The position numbers and the translations under genes are program-made. Below the pieces are notes generated by a model. That model searched no databases and was not told where the DNA came from. It saw only the letters and a program-made list of their open reading frames with translations. 64,000 bases of DNA from Roseibium sediminicola (GTDB lineage Bacteria > Pseudomonadota > Alphaproteobacteria > Rhizobiales > Stappiaceae): positions 62,001 through 126,000 of the forward strand of contig NZ_JALNMJ010000015.1 of assembly GCF_023156505.1 (NCBI RefSeq), read 5' to 3'. The number at the start of each line of letters is the position of its first letter. Within the stretch, counting starts at the first letter, position 1. Shown piece by piece: positions 1 through 9,039 of this stretch.

Positions 1-755
1 CCTTCGGAGCGCAGCTTCTGGCTGAGCTTGCCGATGGTGGTGGTCTTGCCGGTGCCGTTGACGCCGACCATCAGAACCACATGAGGCTTGTGCCCGGCTG
101 CAAGATCGAGCGGTTTCGCCACCGGCTCCAGAACCTTCTCGACCTCTTCCGACAGGATCGCGCGGACTTCCTCCGGCGAGATTTCCTTGTCGTAGCGCCC
201 GTCCGACAAGCGCTCGGTGATCGCCATCGCGGTGTCGACGCCAAGATCGGCCTGGATGAGAATGTCCTCCAGCTCCTCCAGCATGGAGGCATCCAGCTTG
301 CGCTTGGTGAAGATCGAGGAAATACCCTCGGTCAGAGAGGCGGAGGAACGGGACAGGCCGTTTTTCAGGCGCTGGAACCAGGACTGTTTCGGCTCTTCTT
401 GTGCCGGTTCCGGCTCCGCCGGGGGTTCGATCACCGGATCGGACTCGGCCTCCAGCGACACATCCGTCGGCAGGATCTCCGCGGCGGGCGGCACAGGCGA
501 TGGCACGGAGGACATGGTCTGGCCCAGACCCTGTGCCGCGTCGAGCTGCATGGGGCGGGGCGGCTCGTTCATGGAGGCGACGGGCTGCACTTCCATTTCA
601 ACGTCGACACTCGGGTCGTCCGTTTGAACCTCTTCGGAAGCGGATTCCTCCGCGACCGTTTCAGAAGTTGTTTCCGGGGCCGGCTCCGCCTGGCTTTCAG
701 CCGTCTCCTTGCCGCCGAAGAGCCGTCCCAGGAAGCCGCGCTTTTTCTCGCTCAT
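1..755 (-). CDS. ftsY: Signal recognition particle receptor FtsY (N-terminal part, cut by window start)
   Basis: FtsY is the membrane-associated GTPase that receives SRP-bound ribosomes and delivers them to SecYEG. About 251 residues are visible. The start is ATG at 755 (MSEKKRGFLGRLFGGKE), preceded by AAGGCGGGTTC. Residues 1 to about 125 form the acidic, proline-rich A domain typical of proteobacterial FtsY. They are followed by the N domain (WFQRLKNGLSRSS, then LEELEDILIQADLGVDTA). The GTPase G1 loop GVNGTGKTTTIGKL lies just inside the window edge. The rest of the G domain lies to the left of the window. It is the last visible gene of a dapF-mtaB-ftsY series, an arrangement common in Rhizobiales, but here a palindromic repeat sits between mtaB and ftsY. 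Confidence 0.96.
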   Translation of the reverse strand, partial: MSEKKRGFLGRLFGGKETAESQAEPAPETTSETVAEESASEEVQTDDPSVDVEMEVQPVASMNEPPRPMQLDAAQGLGQTMSSVPSPVPPAAEILPTDVSLEAESDPVIEPPAEPEPAQEEPKQSWFQRLKNGLSRSSASLTEGISSIFTKRKLDASMLEELEDILIQADLGVDTAMAITERLSDGRYDKEISPEEVRAILSEEVEKVLEPVAKPLDLAAGHKPHVVLMVGVNGTGKTTTIGKLSQKLRSE

Positions 756-820
756 GAACCCGCCTTAAAAATCTGTCCGCCATTGGGTCTCCCCGCCACC
801 GGCGAGACCACAACCCCATG

Positions 821-927
821 CGTCATCCTGAGGAAGCGCGTGAGCGCTGTCTCGAAGGATAGGCCGCTTGCTCCGAGTATGCCGCCTGTCCTTCGAGACG
901 GACCTTTTGGTCCTCTCCAGGATGACG
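821..927. repeat. Dispersed palindromic element, copy 1 (mtaB-ftsY intergenic)
   Basis: This is a 107-bp imperfect palindrome. The outer arms begin CGTCATCCTGAGGA and end in AGGATGACG. Inner arms TCTCGAAGGAT and TCCTTCGAGACG pair around a central spacer. The same architecture and near-identical arms recur at 21372-21475. It fills most of the gap between mtaB and ftsY. No coding frame in it looks real. It resembles REP/BIME-type intergenic repeats. Whether it acts as a terminator, an mRNA stabiliser or a passive repeat cannot be told from the sequence. Confidence 0.8.
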
Positions 928-1003
928 GCGTTTGTCTGTTTGCAGCTCAGTCCGACGCCTTTCATAGGGCAAGCTGCCAAAAAGCGACACCGAAAACGGC
1001 CGC

Positions 1004-2272
1004 TCAGGCCGCGCTGGAAAGAGCTTCGCCCAGAAGATGGCGCCCGGTATGGCCGATAATTCTGGTTTCGACAATCTCTCCGGCCGCGCCACCATTCAGT
1101 TCGACCTGGGTGAACTGCTCGGTCCGGCCAAGGCCGTCCTTTTCGATCAGCACTGGCTGTATGCCGCCGACTTCCGCCGCCAGATGCCGCGCGAGCGCTT
1201 CCTCACCCTTCGCCCGCAGCCGCGCGCCGCGTTCCTTGACGATCTGACGCGGCAATTGCGGCATGCGCGCCGCCGGTGTGCCGGGTCGCGGCGAAAACGG
1301 GAAGACATGCAGATGGGTCAGGCCGCACTCGTCGACGATCTTCAGCGAATTTTCGAACATCTCTTCGGTTTCCGTCGGGAAGCCTGCGATGATATCGGCG
1401 CCGAAGACCACATCCGGGCGCATGCGCCGGACCTCGTCGCAGAAGCGGATCGTGTCGGCGCGCAAGTGCCGCCGCTTCATCCGCTTCAGGATCATGTCGT
1501 CGCCGGCCTGCAGCGACAGGTGGAAATGCGGCATCAGCCGCTTGTCCTCGGCAATCACCCGCATCAGGTCGTCATCGGCTTCGATGCTGTCGATGGAGGA
1601 CAGGCGCAGGCGCTTCAGCTCCGGCACCATTTTAAGGATCTTGGCCGTCAACGTGCCGAGTTTCGGCGCACCGGGCAGATCGGCGCCATAGGACGTGATG
1701 TCGACACCGGTCAGCACGATTTCATTGTATCCGTTGCCGACCAGGCGCTTGATCTGGTCGGTGACCACGCCCATCGGCACGGAACGGGAATTGCCGCGGC
1801 CATAGGGAATGATGCAGAAGGTGCAGCGGTGGTCGCAGCCGTTCTGGACCTGAACGAAGGCGCGGGCGCGGCCCGTCAGACCATCGATCAGGTGGCCGGC
1901 GGTCTCCTCGACACTCATGATGTCGTTGACACGCACCTTTTCCGTTTCCGCAATGCCGAAGGCGGCGACATCAGAATAGGACTTGCGCTCCAGCTTCTCG
2001 GTGTTGCCGAGCACCAGATCGACCTCCTCCATGGAGGAGAAGGTCTCGGCTTCGGTCTGGGCGGCGCAACCGGTGACGATCACCCGTGCGTCCGGATTGT
2101 CGCGCTTGGCCTTGCGCACCGCCTGGCGCGCCTGGCGCACCGCCTCGTTGGTGACCGCGCAGGTGTTGATCAGGATGGCATCCTTCAGGCCCGCGGCCTC
2201 CGCTTCGCGCTTCATCACCTCCGACTCGTAGGAATTGAGCCGGCAGCCGAAAGTTACGACATCAACGCTCAT
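1004..2272 (-). CDS. mtaB: tRNA t6A37 C2-methylthiotransferase MtaB
   Basis: This radical-SAM enzyme converts t6A37 to ms2t6A37 in ANN-decoding tRNAs. The 422-residue protein has the methylthiotransferase N-terminal domain with its three cluster cysteines (C10 in [12 protein letters not shown]38 in [10 protein letters not shown]69 in VTGCAAQTE). The radical-SAM motif CDHRCTFC (C146, C150, C153) binds the second 4Fe-4S cluster. The TFGCRLN start and overall length fit MtaB better than MiaB or RimO. The ATG overlaps the dapF stop by 4 bases (ATGA), so the two genes are translationally coupled. Confidence 0.95.
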   Translation of the reverse strand: MSVDVVTFGCRLNSYESEVMKREAEAAGLKDAILINTCAVTNEAVRQARQAVRKAKRDNPDARVIVTGCAAQTEAETFSSMEEVDLVLGNTEKLERKSYSDVAAFGIAETEKVRVNDIMSVEETAGHLIDGLTGRARAFVQVQNGCDHRCTFCIIPYGRGNSRSVPMGVVTDQIKRLVGNGYNEIVLTGVDITSYGADLPGAPKLGTLTAKILKMVPELKRLRLSSIDSIEADDDLMRVIAEDKRLMPHFHLSLQAGDDMILKRMKRRHLRADTIRFCDEVRRMRPDVVFGADIIAGFPTETEEMFENSLKIVDECGLTHLHVFPFSPRPGTPAARMPQLPRQIVKERGARLRAKGEEALARHLAAEVGGIQPVLIEKDGLGRTEQFTQVELNGGAAGEIVETRIIGHTGRHLLGEALSSAA

Positions 2273-3180
2273 GACGCGGCTCCGGCCTGCAGCGGCGTGT
2301 CGCCCGCACCGGTCTTGCGCCAGGTCAGCGTGTCGAGATCGATCTCGCCCTCATATTCCACTTCCGTCAGGCCGGTCATCAACACATGACCGTCACTCTC
2401 GCGCCACTCGATGCCGATCGGGCCTCCGGGCAGGTGAATGGTGGTCTTGCGGCCGGTCTTGCCGTCGCGGGCCGCAGCCACACCGACCGCGCAGGCCGCC
2501 GTTCCGCAGGCCAGCGTCAGGCCGACACCGCGTTCCCAGACCTTCACGCGGATCTGGTCCTCATCGAAGACATGAGCCAGCGAGATATTGGCGCATTCGG
2601 GGAAAATCGGATGCGTTTCCAGAAGCGGTCCGATCCGTTCCAGATCGTAGGCCTCAACATCCTTGACCCAGAAGATCGCATGCGGATTGCCCATGTTGAC
2701 CACGGCCGGCGTGTGCAGGATGGGATCGTCGATCGGGCCGATCTGCAATTCAATGGCGCGCGTGTCGGCAAATTCCTCGGCGAGCGGGATCTCGTCCCAC
2801 TGCAAACGCGGCACACCCATATCGACGGTCACGCTGCGCGGCCCGGCGGCATCGAAGGCATGCAGCAGACCGGCGGCGGTCTCGATGGTCACCAGATCCT
2901 TGCCGGCTTCTTCCATCAGCAGACGGCCGATGCAGCGGGTGGCGTTGCCGCAGGCGGACACTTCGCCGCCATTCTGGTTGTGAATGCGCATGAAGGCGTC
3001 GACGCCGAGCGAAGACCGCTCCACGGTGATCATCTGATCGAAGCCGATGCCGTTTTCCCGGTCGCCAAGCGCGGCAATGACGTCCTTGCCCAGGAGCAGC
3101 GGTTTTTCCCGCGCATCCCAGACCACAAAGTCATTGCCGAGGCCGTTCATCTTCAAAAAGGGTCTGGTTTCAGACGCCAT
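2269..3180 (-). CDS. dapF: Diaminopimelate epimerase DapF
   Basis: DapF interconverts LL- and meso-diaminopimelate for lysine and peptidoglycan synthesis in the cytoplasm. The protein has 303 residues. Both catalytic cysteines are present: C77 in SACGNATRC and C225 in [11 protein letters not shown]. The N-terminal [11 protein letters not shown] and the central [11 protein letters not shown] are family signatures. It is the first gene of a dapF-mtaB unit with a 4-bp ATGA overlap. The later DAP-pathway gene lysA is also in this window (58765-60039), but in a separate operon. Confidence 0.96.
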   Translation of the reverse strand: MASETRPFLKMNGLGNDFVVWDAREKPLLLGKDVIAALGDRENGIGFDQMITVERSSLGVDAFMRIHNQNGGEVSACGNATRCIGRLLMEEAGKDLVTIETAAGLLHAFDAAGPRSVTVDMGVPRLQWDEIPLAEEFADTRAIELQIGPIDDPILHTPAVVNMGNPHAIFWVKDVEAYDLERIGPLLETHPIFPECANISLAHVFDEDQIRVKVWERGVGLTLACGTAACAVGVAAARDGKTGRKTTIHLPGGPIGIEWRESDGHVLMTGLTEVEYEGEIDLDTLTWRKTGAGDTPLQAGAAS

Positions 3181-3235
3181 GCCGGGTGCACTTCTTGTTG
3201 AGCTTGAGGAAAGGCGTCCGCCATCTTGCGGACAT

Positions 3236-3440
3236 TAGAGCATCGGGCGTTATGTTTGCAGCATTTGACCGGATTTCCTTTGACTGCTGACGAGGCGGGT
3301 TGCGCGCCGTGGTGCTTCCCACCACAAACGCAAGCCAACGACGTCAGCGGGCAAAGGAATCCGGCCCTTCGGGTGATGGAAAGCTGCTCATCGGCAGCGT
3401 TCCATCATCAGGTGCTTCAAACTTAACGCCCGATGCTCTA
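3236..3440. repeat. Large structured palindrome upstream of the amine oxidase
   Basis: Perfect 17-bp outer arms lie at 3236-3252 (TAGAGCATCGGGCGTTA) and 3424-3440. Pairing continues with two mismatches to 3263 and back to 3413. Inside are two further hairpins. One is centred near 3317, with pairs 3269-3282/3352-3364, 3286-3292/3342-3348 and 3309-3314/3320-3325. A smaller one is GATGGAA/TTCCATC with GCTGC/GCAGC near 3375-3410. The whole could fold as a three-way junction of about 205 nt. It lies between dapF and the divergent amine oxidase gene and has no credible coding frame. Confidence 0.75.
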
Positions 3441-3625
3441 GCCCCTATATGGCGGAAATCACCGCAAATTACCAGTGGGGCAGGCTGTTGGATCAGATAT
3501 GCGTAAATGGCGGGAGTGATCCATTGCCACTTCGCTCCGGCAGGGCGAGACGGGCCTCGCTATCCGTACCGCAACCGCGCCGGAATTGAATTCTCATCCG
3601 CTGTCGTCAACGCTCGCCGCCACCT

Positions 3626-3653
3626 TTGACTCAACCGCTAGTAAATGTAGACT
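3626..3653 (+). promoter_or_regulatory. Putative sigma70-type promoter of the amine oxidase gene
   Basis: A -35-like TTGACT at 3626-3631 and a -10-like TAGACT at 3648-3653 are separated by 16 bases. They lie about 60 bases before the start codon at 3716, leaving a leader of roughly 55 nt. This is inferred from sequence resemblance only. Confidence 0.45.
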
Positions 3654-3715
3654 TGGGTAGCAACCGAAGTGACTTAATCCGTTTTTTCCAGTCGGTTGAC
3701 CAGGAGGACCTTATC

Positions 3716-5614
3716 ATGACCTCAGGCGTGTCCAGACGGCGTTTCCTGCAAGGCGCCACGGCTCTCATGGGAGGGGTTGCTGCTCCTCCTTTGCTTTCGG
3801 GGTTCTGGCAGGCAAGGGCGGGTTACCAGACGAGCCGCCCCGATCTTGGACCTGACTTCGGACAAGGTAAGTCGGTCGCGATCCTCGGCGCCGGCGTTGC
3901 CGGTTTGACCTCGGCCTATGTGCTGGCGAATTCCGGTTTCAAGGTCGCCGTCTTCGAGGCGGATGACCGCTATGGCGGGCGCAGCCTGACGGCACGCCCC
4001 TCCAATGAGGAATACAAGGACTGGTGGTTCGCCAAATACAATTCCGAAAAGCTGTTCCCGAAAATGTACGCCGACCGCTATCAGGAACGGTCCGACAGCC
4101 CTGCGCCGCAGGAACAGGTCTGTACCTTCATGGATGATCTCTGGCAGGCCAACAAATACGAAGGCGATCCGGTGGAGCTTTTCCTGAATGCGGGTCCGGG
4201 CCGTATTCCGTCGAACCACTACAATCTCATCGCTCTGTGCCAGGAGATCGGCGTTGCGCTGGAACCCTATTTCTTCCAGTCCATGTCCAATGTTCTTCAG
4301 AGCGAAAAATTCAACGGCGGGCAGCCCGTCGCCATGGGGCAGGTGACCTACAGTCTCTTTTCCGAGATGGCGGAGATGATGGCCAAGGTCAACATGGAGG
4401 CCTGCAAGCTCGGCGGCAACTCGGAAAAACAGATCGCCGAACTGATGCAGATCTTCGGGGATCTGAAACGCACCAACCCCAACGATCCGTGCAATCTGGT
4501 GATCGACGCCATGTCTTCGCGCATCGGTTACAGCGACGTGCCCGGCGGCTGGCGGGATGCGGGCGCGTTACGCGACCGGCTCGGCTTTCAGTCCATTCTC
4601 GATTCCGGCTTCATTGGCGACCCGGCGGCCAATCCGGAACTGTCTCCGGGGTCGTTCCTCTTCAACAGTTACAACATCGACTGGCAGCCAAGCCTGATGC
4701 AGCCTGTCGGTGGCATGGACCGCATCTGGCAGCAGCTGCTTCTGCAGGATGTGCAGGCGGAGTCTCTCAAATATGGCTCGGACGATGTCCAGGGGGAGAC
4801 GCCGAAGGTCGGCGACCTCGTCTTCCTCAACACCGAAGTGACCGAAGTCTACGCGGATTCCGCCCGGACCGTTGTCGGCCTGATGGGAGGCGATCATGGC
4901 CGCGAGTGGAACGACGGCAGGGAAGAGTTCGATTTCTGCATTTCCACCATGGCTCCGTCGCTGTTGAACCGCATATTGGACAAGCAGAACATGCCCGCCG
5001 CGTTTCTCGCCGGGCTTGAGGCCTTCAGCGTGACGGGGCATTGGCCGAACGATCCGACACCCGATCTCTGGACTCCCGCCATCAAGGTCGGCTGGCAGAG
5101 CAGGACCAGGTTCTGGGAAACGGATGACGAGATCTATGGCGGGATTTCCTGGACGGACGATATCATCAGTCAGATCTGGTACCCGTCCGAGGACTTCACT
5201 GCCCACACGGGCGTCCTGACCGGCGCCTATAACCGGGGCACGGAGGCAGTCACCTTCGCCGCCTTCCCCCAGGAGCAGCGGATCGATGCCGCGATCAGCG
5301 GGCTGGGTCTCCTGCATCCAGGCAATGAGAAGGACATCTATGTGGATCGCGGCATGACGATCGCGTGGCAATACATGCCACATCAGGTCGGCGGATGGGC
5401 GTCGGATACGGCGAAGGAAACGCCGGCGGTCTATGAGCAGATCACGACCTTCTCGACCGCCCTTCCGTTCTTCTGCGCCGGGGACACTTGGAGCTACTGG
5501 CCGGGCTGGCAGGAAGGCTCGGTCTCGTCGGCCTATTGCGCCATCTCCGCCATCGCACTCATCATGGACCCGGCCAATCAGGGCTTCGCCGACAAGGCCT
5601 GCAATATCAAGTAG
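3716..5614 (+). CDS. Tat-exported flavin-containing amine oxidase family protein
   Basis: This is an FAD-dependent oxidoreductase of the flavin amine oxidase superfamily (monoamine, polyamine or L-amino acid oxidases). The start ATG at 3716 is chosen for its strong AGGAGG site; a longer open frame from 3626 lacks one. The 632-residue protein opens with a twin-arginine signal (SRRRFLQGA plus a hydrophobic stretch), so it should be exported folded with FAD. The dinucleotide fold VAILGAGVAGLTSAYVL, an acidic ribose-binding residue (VFEADDRYGGR) and the C-terminal FAD motif AGDTWSYWPGWQEGSVSSAY are all present. The substrate cannot be assigned; the tryptophan-monooxygenase/LAAO branch is a possible relative. 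It stands alone, convergent to ypfJ. Confidence 0.85.
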   Translation: MTSGVSRRRFLQGATALMGGVAAPPLLSGFWQARAGYQTSRPDLGPDFGQGKSVAILGAGVAGLTSAYVLANSGFKVAVFEADDRYGGRSLTARPSNEEYKDWWFAKYNSEKLFPKMYADRYQERSDSPAPQEQVCTFMDDLWQANKYEGDPVELFLNAGPGRIPSNHYNLIALCQEIGVALEPYFFQSMSNVLQSEKFNGGQPVAMGQVTYSLFSEMAEMMAKVNMEACKLGGNSEKQIAELMQIFGDLKRTNPNDPCNLVIDAMSSRIGYSDVPGGWRDAGALRDRLGFQSILDSGFIGDPAANPELSPGSFLFNSYNIDWQPSLMQPVGGMDRIWQQLLLQDVQAESLKYGSDDVQGETPKVGDLVFLNTEVTEVYADSARTVVGLMGGDHGREWNDGREEFDFCISTMAPSLLNRILDKQNMPAAFLAGLEAFSVTGHWPNDPTPDLWTPAIKVGWQSRTRFWETDDEIYGGISWTDDIISQIWYPSEDFTAHTGVLTGAYNRGTEAVTFAAFPQEQRIDAAISGLGLLHPGNEKDIYVDRGMTIAWQYMPHQVGGWASDTAKETPAVYEQITTFSTALPFFCAGDTWSYWPGWQEGSVSSAYCAISAIALIMDPANQGFADKACNIK

Positions 5615-5644
5615 GCAGAAAGCGGCCGTGACCTGGTGATCCGC

Positions 5645-5671
5645 GCAGTTCCGTCCGCGCGGCGGAACTGC
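5645..5671. other. Hairpin between the convergent amine oxidase and ypfJ genes
   Basis: GCAGTTCCG (5645-5653) and CGGAACTGC (5663-5671) form a perfect 9-bp stem with a 9-base loop, 31 bp past the amine oxidase stop and 28 bp past the ypfJ stop. There is no T-run on either side, so it may be a weak bidirectional terminator or an mRNA-end structure. Confidence 0.4.
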
Positions 5672-5698
5672 CATGTTCCAGCGTCATCCGTCACCTGA

Positions 5699-6589
5699 CT
5701 ACAAATTCGCAGCGTTAAACGTGTCACAGGCTTCGAGCTGTCCAGCCTGGAAACCCGTCTTGAACCACCTCGCCCGCTGCGCCGACGTGCCGTGGTTGAA
5801 GCTTTCGGGAACCACATAGCCCTGGGACTGGCGCTGCAGCGTATCGTCGCCGATCCGGCTGGCCGCATTCAGCGCCTCGTCGATATCGCCCTCTTCGACA
5901 AAACCGCGCTGGCGCGCGGCATAGTGTGCCCAGATGCCGGCGAAGCAATCGGCCTGCAATTCAACCCGCACGGACAGCGCGTTGCCCTCGGCCTGGCTCA
6001 TGGTGCGCTTGGCCTTGTGGAACTCCGGCAGGATACCGAGCACGTTCTGGATATGGTGGCCGACCTCATGGGCCAGCACATAGGCCTGGGCGAAGTCGCC
6101 TGGCGCGTTCAGCTGCGCGGCCAGCTGCTGGTAGAACGAGAGATCGATATAGAGCTTGCTGTCGGCGCCGCAGTAGAATGGACCGGTCGCCGCACTGGCA
6201 TAGCCGCAGGCGGAGGAAACCGAGCCGGAAAACAAAACCAGCGTCGGCTCCGGATAGGTACCGCCACCGTTCCGGAAAATGTCGCCCCAGGTGTTTTCGG
6301 TGTCCGCCAGGATGACGGAGACGAATTGGGCGGTCTCAGTGTCGGCGGCGCCGGTTTGCCGCTGGCCCTGGGAAGGCGCCGGCTGATAGCCGCCGCCACC
6401 GTCCAGCTGGCCGAGCAGGGTCAGGGGATTGACCCCCGTCAGCCAGGCGATGCCGACCACGACCAGTATGCCGGTGAGGCCGAGGCCTCCGCCAGCACGT
6501 ACCCTACGGCCGCGCGGCACACGCATGCCTCCGCCACGCGAGCGCCTGTCATCGATATTGCTGCTGCCGCGGCGACCTTTCCAGCGCAT
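5699..6589 (-). CDS. ypfJ: YpfJ-family neutral zinc metallopeptidase
   Basis: This 296-residue protein matches the YpfJ family of putative zinc metallopeptidases. The start MRWKGRRGSSNIDDRR is the usual family start and follows GGAAGGACGACGGGT; an upstream in-frame codon at 6637 is not favoured. A basic N-terminus is followed by one membrane helix (about residues 38-50). The bulk is then a domain on the far side of the membrane with the zinc motif HEVGHHIQ (H174, E175, H178) and a cysteine pair near 128-140. The natural substrate is not known. It lies just downstream of the asparaginase gene, with a 26-bp gap. Confidence 0.9.
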   Translation of the reverse strand: MRWKGRRGSSNIDDRRSRGGGMRVPRGRRVRAGGGLGLTGILVVVGIAWLTGVNPLTLLGQLDGGGGYQPAPSQGQRQTGAADTETAQFVSVILADTENTWGDIFRNGGGTYPEPTLVLFSGSVSSACGYASAATGPFYCGADSKLYIDLSFYQQLAAQLNAPGDFAQAYVLAHEVGHHIQNVLGILPEFHKAKRTMSQAEGNALSVRVELQADCFAGIWAHYAARQRGFVEEGDIDEALNAASRIGDDTLQRQSQGYVVPESFNHGTSAQRARWFKTGFQAGQLEACDTFNAANL

Positions 6590-6615
6590 GACCCGTCGTC
6601 CTTCCCTTACTTGCC

Positions 6616-7566
6616 TTAAGGCGTAAACTCTCCGCACAGACAGGTTTCCAGCCGCCGCCTGCGATCCTCCGGATCATCCGCATAGGCCAGTGTGTGCGCA
6701 AGCTTGGCATAAGCCGCCTCCACCGTCATGTCGCGTCCGTCGACAACATCGTGATCCAGCAGGATACGCGCCGCTGCGTAGGTCCCCAGCGCCATGCCGC
6801 CCTCCGGACACTGACTGACGCCGACAACCGGAATCCGCCGCGACTGGGCGATTTCCAGGGCGATCTTCAGCCCTTCCGTGTCCGGCGCAGTGCCGGAACC
6901 GAAGCAACGCAGCACCAGGCCGTCACAGGTTTCGGCCGCATTCTGGAGCAGCGCTGCCGGCATTCCGGGTGCCATGGCCAGGATGCCGATGGCCGGTGCC
7001 CCGACCAGATGCAGGCAGGGTTCACCGGCAACCTGCAGCGGCGGAATGTCGCTCGGATCGGCGTTGAAACCGTCGAAGGCGCGGGAATGGGATTTGCGGA
7101 CCCGGCCGCCATGCAACGTCTTGCCGGCAAACCGCACCCAGACCCCCGGCGTTACCGTTTGAACCAGCTGGAAGGCCTCGACGATGTTGCGCACACCGTC
7201 GGAGCCGTCCACGGTCAACGGCAGCATCGCCCCGGTCAGCACGACGGGAATACGGAGTCCTTCGAGCGCAAAACAGAGGGCTGCGGACGTATAGGCAAGC
7301 GTATCCGTGCCGTGGGTGACGACGACGCCGCGAAACCGGTGCTGGTTTGCGTGAGCAACGCGGGCAATGCGGTTCCAGTCTTCCGGTGTGGCATTGGCAC
7401 TGTCGATGAGCGGCTCCAGAACCTCGATATCGACCCTGGCGGGCAGCCTGCCCTCGGCCTGCAACGCAACCACGACCTCCTCGACGACGCCACGGCGCGG
7501 CGCAAAGCCGCCCTCCGTCTGCGCCATGCCGATGGTGCCGCCGGTGTGAACCAGTAGAATGCTCAT
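6616..7566 (-). CDS. L-asparaginase family amidohydrolase
   Basis: This asparaginase-family enzyme hydrolyses asparagine to aspartate and ammonia. The start MSILLVHTGGTIGM at 7566 is set by GGAGGA just upstream. The frame stays open to 7626, but that extension carries no family sequence. It has 316 residues and no signal peptide, so it is probably the cytoplasmic (type I) form. Both active-site threonine motifs are present: HTGGTIG at the start and VVVTHGTDTLAYTSAAL near residue 85. A role in nitrogen scavenging is inferred. It precedes ypfJ on the same strand. Confidence 0.9.
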   Translation of the reverse strand: MSILLVHTGGTIGMAQTEGGFAPRRGVVEEVVVALQAEGRLPARVDIEVLEPLIDSANATPEDWNRIARVAHANQHRFRGVVVTHGTDTLAYTSAALCFALEGLRIPVVLTGAMLPLTVDGSDGVRNIVEAFQLVQTVTPGVWVRFAGKTLHGGRVRKSHSRAFDGFNADPSDIPPLQVAGEPCLHLVGAPAIGILAMAPGMPAALLQNAAETCDGLVLRCFGSGTAPDTEGLKIALEIAQSRRIPVVGVSQCPEGGMALGTYAAARILLDHDVVDGRDMTVEAAYAKLAHTLAYADDPEDRRRRLETCLCGEFTP

Positions 7567-7782
7567 TTTTCCTCCAGCGCCGGGAACCGGGCCGCAACGG
7601 GCCAGTGTCCGGTTTGCGGGCGTCATATCGGATTTGCCGGCCCTTCGCCATCCCCTGAGGCCGGACCTGCGGTAACAGGAGCCGCATCCCCAAACCTCAC
7701 GGGAATGTGATCCCCGTTACAGCGCCGACCCCGATGCCTCCTTAAGCTCCCGATCATGGGGCAGTAACGAAGGATCTTGCAG

Positions 7783-8268
7783 ATGCCCGACGTAAATGCA
7801 CAGCAGGCACAGCGCCTGATCAGTTTCGCGACAGGACGACTGGGCCGGGTCGAAGGCAATGGCGAGTGCTGGACCCTGGTCAATAACGGCTTTCAGCATG
7901 TCGGCTTCATCAAGCCGGCCTCCACCTATGTCTGGGGCCGCGTGGTTGCCAACCTCTCCGATGCCCAGCCAGGCGACGTCTTCCAGTTCACCCGGTTCGA
8001 GGTCACCAGACGCGTGACCCAGCCCGACGGCAGTTGGGAAGAACAGACCATTTCACGCGGCGCGCCCAGGCATACGGCCATCCTGGAAAGTGTCAGCGGC
8101 AACATGGCGACCTTCCTGGAAAGCAACGTCACCGACGACCAGACCGGCAAACGCAACGCATTCGGCGTCCGCACCGCCACCACCACGGACGACAGCGGTG
8201 TCAGGACAGCGATCACGGTCAGCGGCAGCTTCATCATCTATCGGCCACAGGTCGCGGCAAATCCCTGA
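7783..8268 (+). CDS. Conserved hypothetical protein, possible NlpC/P60- or CHAP-like cysteine peptidase
   Basis: The protein has 161 residues. The start ATG at 7783 follows GAAGGATCTTGCAG; an in-frame TTG two codons earlier is less likely. There is no signal peptide or membrane helix. GNGECWTLVNNGF near residue 30 places a cysteine at the start of a helix. GAPRHTAILESV near residue 105 supplies a histidine on a strand, and PGDVFQF lies between them. This Cys...GD...His order is what one sees in NlpC/P60 and CHAP amidases, so a papain-like fold is plausible, but I do not recognise the exact family. It is divergent from the asparaginase gene. Confidence 0.6.
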   Translation: MPDVNAQQAQRLISFATGRLGRVEGNGECWTLVNNGFQHVGFIKPASTYVWGRVVANLSDAQPGDVFQFTRFEVTRRVTQPDGSWEEQTISRGAPRHTAILESVSGNMATFLESNVTDDQTGKRNAFGVRTATTTDDSGVRTAITVSGSFIIYRPQVAANP

Positions 8269-8304
8269 TCGGGATCTTGCGTGCTCATTATTAGACCTGT
8301 CTGT

Positions 8305-8844
8305 TCAGGCGCGGATCACCATCTCCGCGTCTGCGCCTATTCGGGACAGGATCAGCCGCATATGCTCCGGCGCGACCGCCACGCAGCCTTCGGTCGGACG
8401 ATAGTCCTCCCGGGCAATGTGAAAGAAGATCGCGCTGCCCTTTCCCTTCACGGCCGGCGACAGATTGCAGTCAAGCACCACAGCCACGTCATAGAGCCGG
8501 TCGTCCCGCCACATTTTCTCGTGGCTTGCTGCAAAGGGCAGGGTCACGGGCCGATTGTACAGAGGATGACCCGGGTCATCGCACCAGCCGGCGTCCACGC
8601 TCAAAGGTTCCAGCGGCAGCAGCGTTCGCGGCGGCAGACCCTTGTCCGGGCGGTAATAGACATGGAGCAGCGCAAACCGGCCCGCGGGCGTGGCGCCGTC
8701 GCCTTCCCGCTTGCGCATCTTGATACCCGACCGGCCGAGCGCACACGGAACCGTGATCTCGCCGAGGCGCAGGATGCCCTTTGTCCGGTCGCGGGCCAGC
8801 GCGCGAACCTCTAGCGTATCCTTGGTTTTTTTGGCAATTGCCAT
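8305..8844 (-). CDS. YkuD-type L,D-transpeptidase family protein
   Basis: This 179-residue protein carries the L,D-transpeptidase signature: H142 in FHIAREDYRPTEGCVAV and the catalytic cysteine C154. Family members crosslink peptidoglycan through 3-3 bonds or attach proteins to it. Its N-terminus (MAIAKKTKDTLEVRALARDRTKG) has no signal peptide, unlike classical periplasmic Ldt enzymes. It matches the short YkuD-domain proteins common in Rhizobiales, whose job is not established. The gene is convergent to the peptidase-like gene at 7783-8268, with a 36-bp gap. Confidence 0.85.
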   Translation of the reverse strand: MAIAKKTKDTLEVRALARDRTKGILRLGEITVPCALGRSGIKMRKREGDGATPAGRFALLHVYYRPDKGLPPRTLLPLEPLSVDAGWCDDPGHPLYNRPVTLPFAASHEKMWRDDRLYDVAVVLDCNLSPAVKGKGSAIFFHIAREDYRPTEGCVAVAPEHMRLILSRIGADAEMVIRA

Positions 8845-9039
8845 GATGTGACTGGCTCCGTGCGTCTCTCACCTGCGAAGACGTTGATAAACCAACCCTA
8901 AACGTCGCGTGAAGAAGAATTGACGCAGCGCCGCTTGTAAGGCGAGAATTTCACGCGCACATAGAGGCAACAACGCGCTTGTGTCCTTTGCACAAGAGGA
9001 CGTGATCTGTTTTGAAGCATTTGGCGAGGACCAACGACG

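Larger units (their letters stand above)
3181..3715. other. Intergenic region between dapF and the amine oxidase gene
   Basis: This 535-bp gap holds the large palindrome at 3236-3440, then about 185 bp with no recognisable feature, then a sigma70-like promoter (3626-3653) and the strong Shine-Dalgarno sequence AGGAGG just before 3716. No supported gene was found on either strand. Confidence 0.7.
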
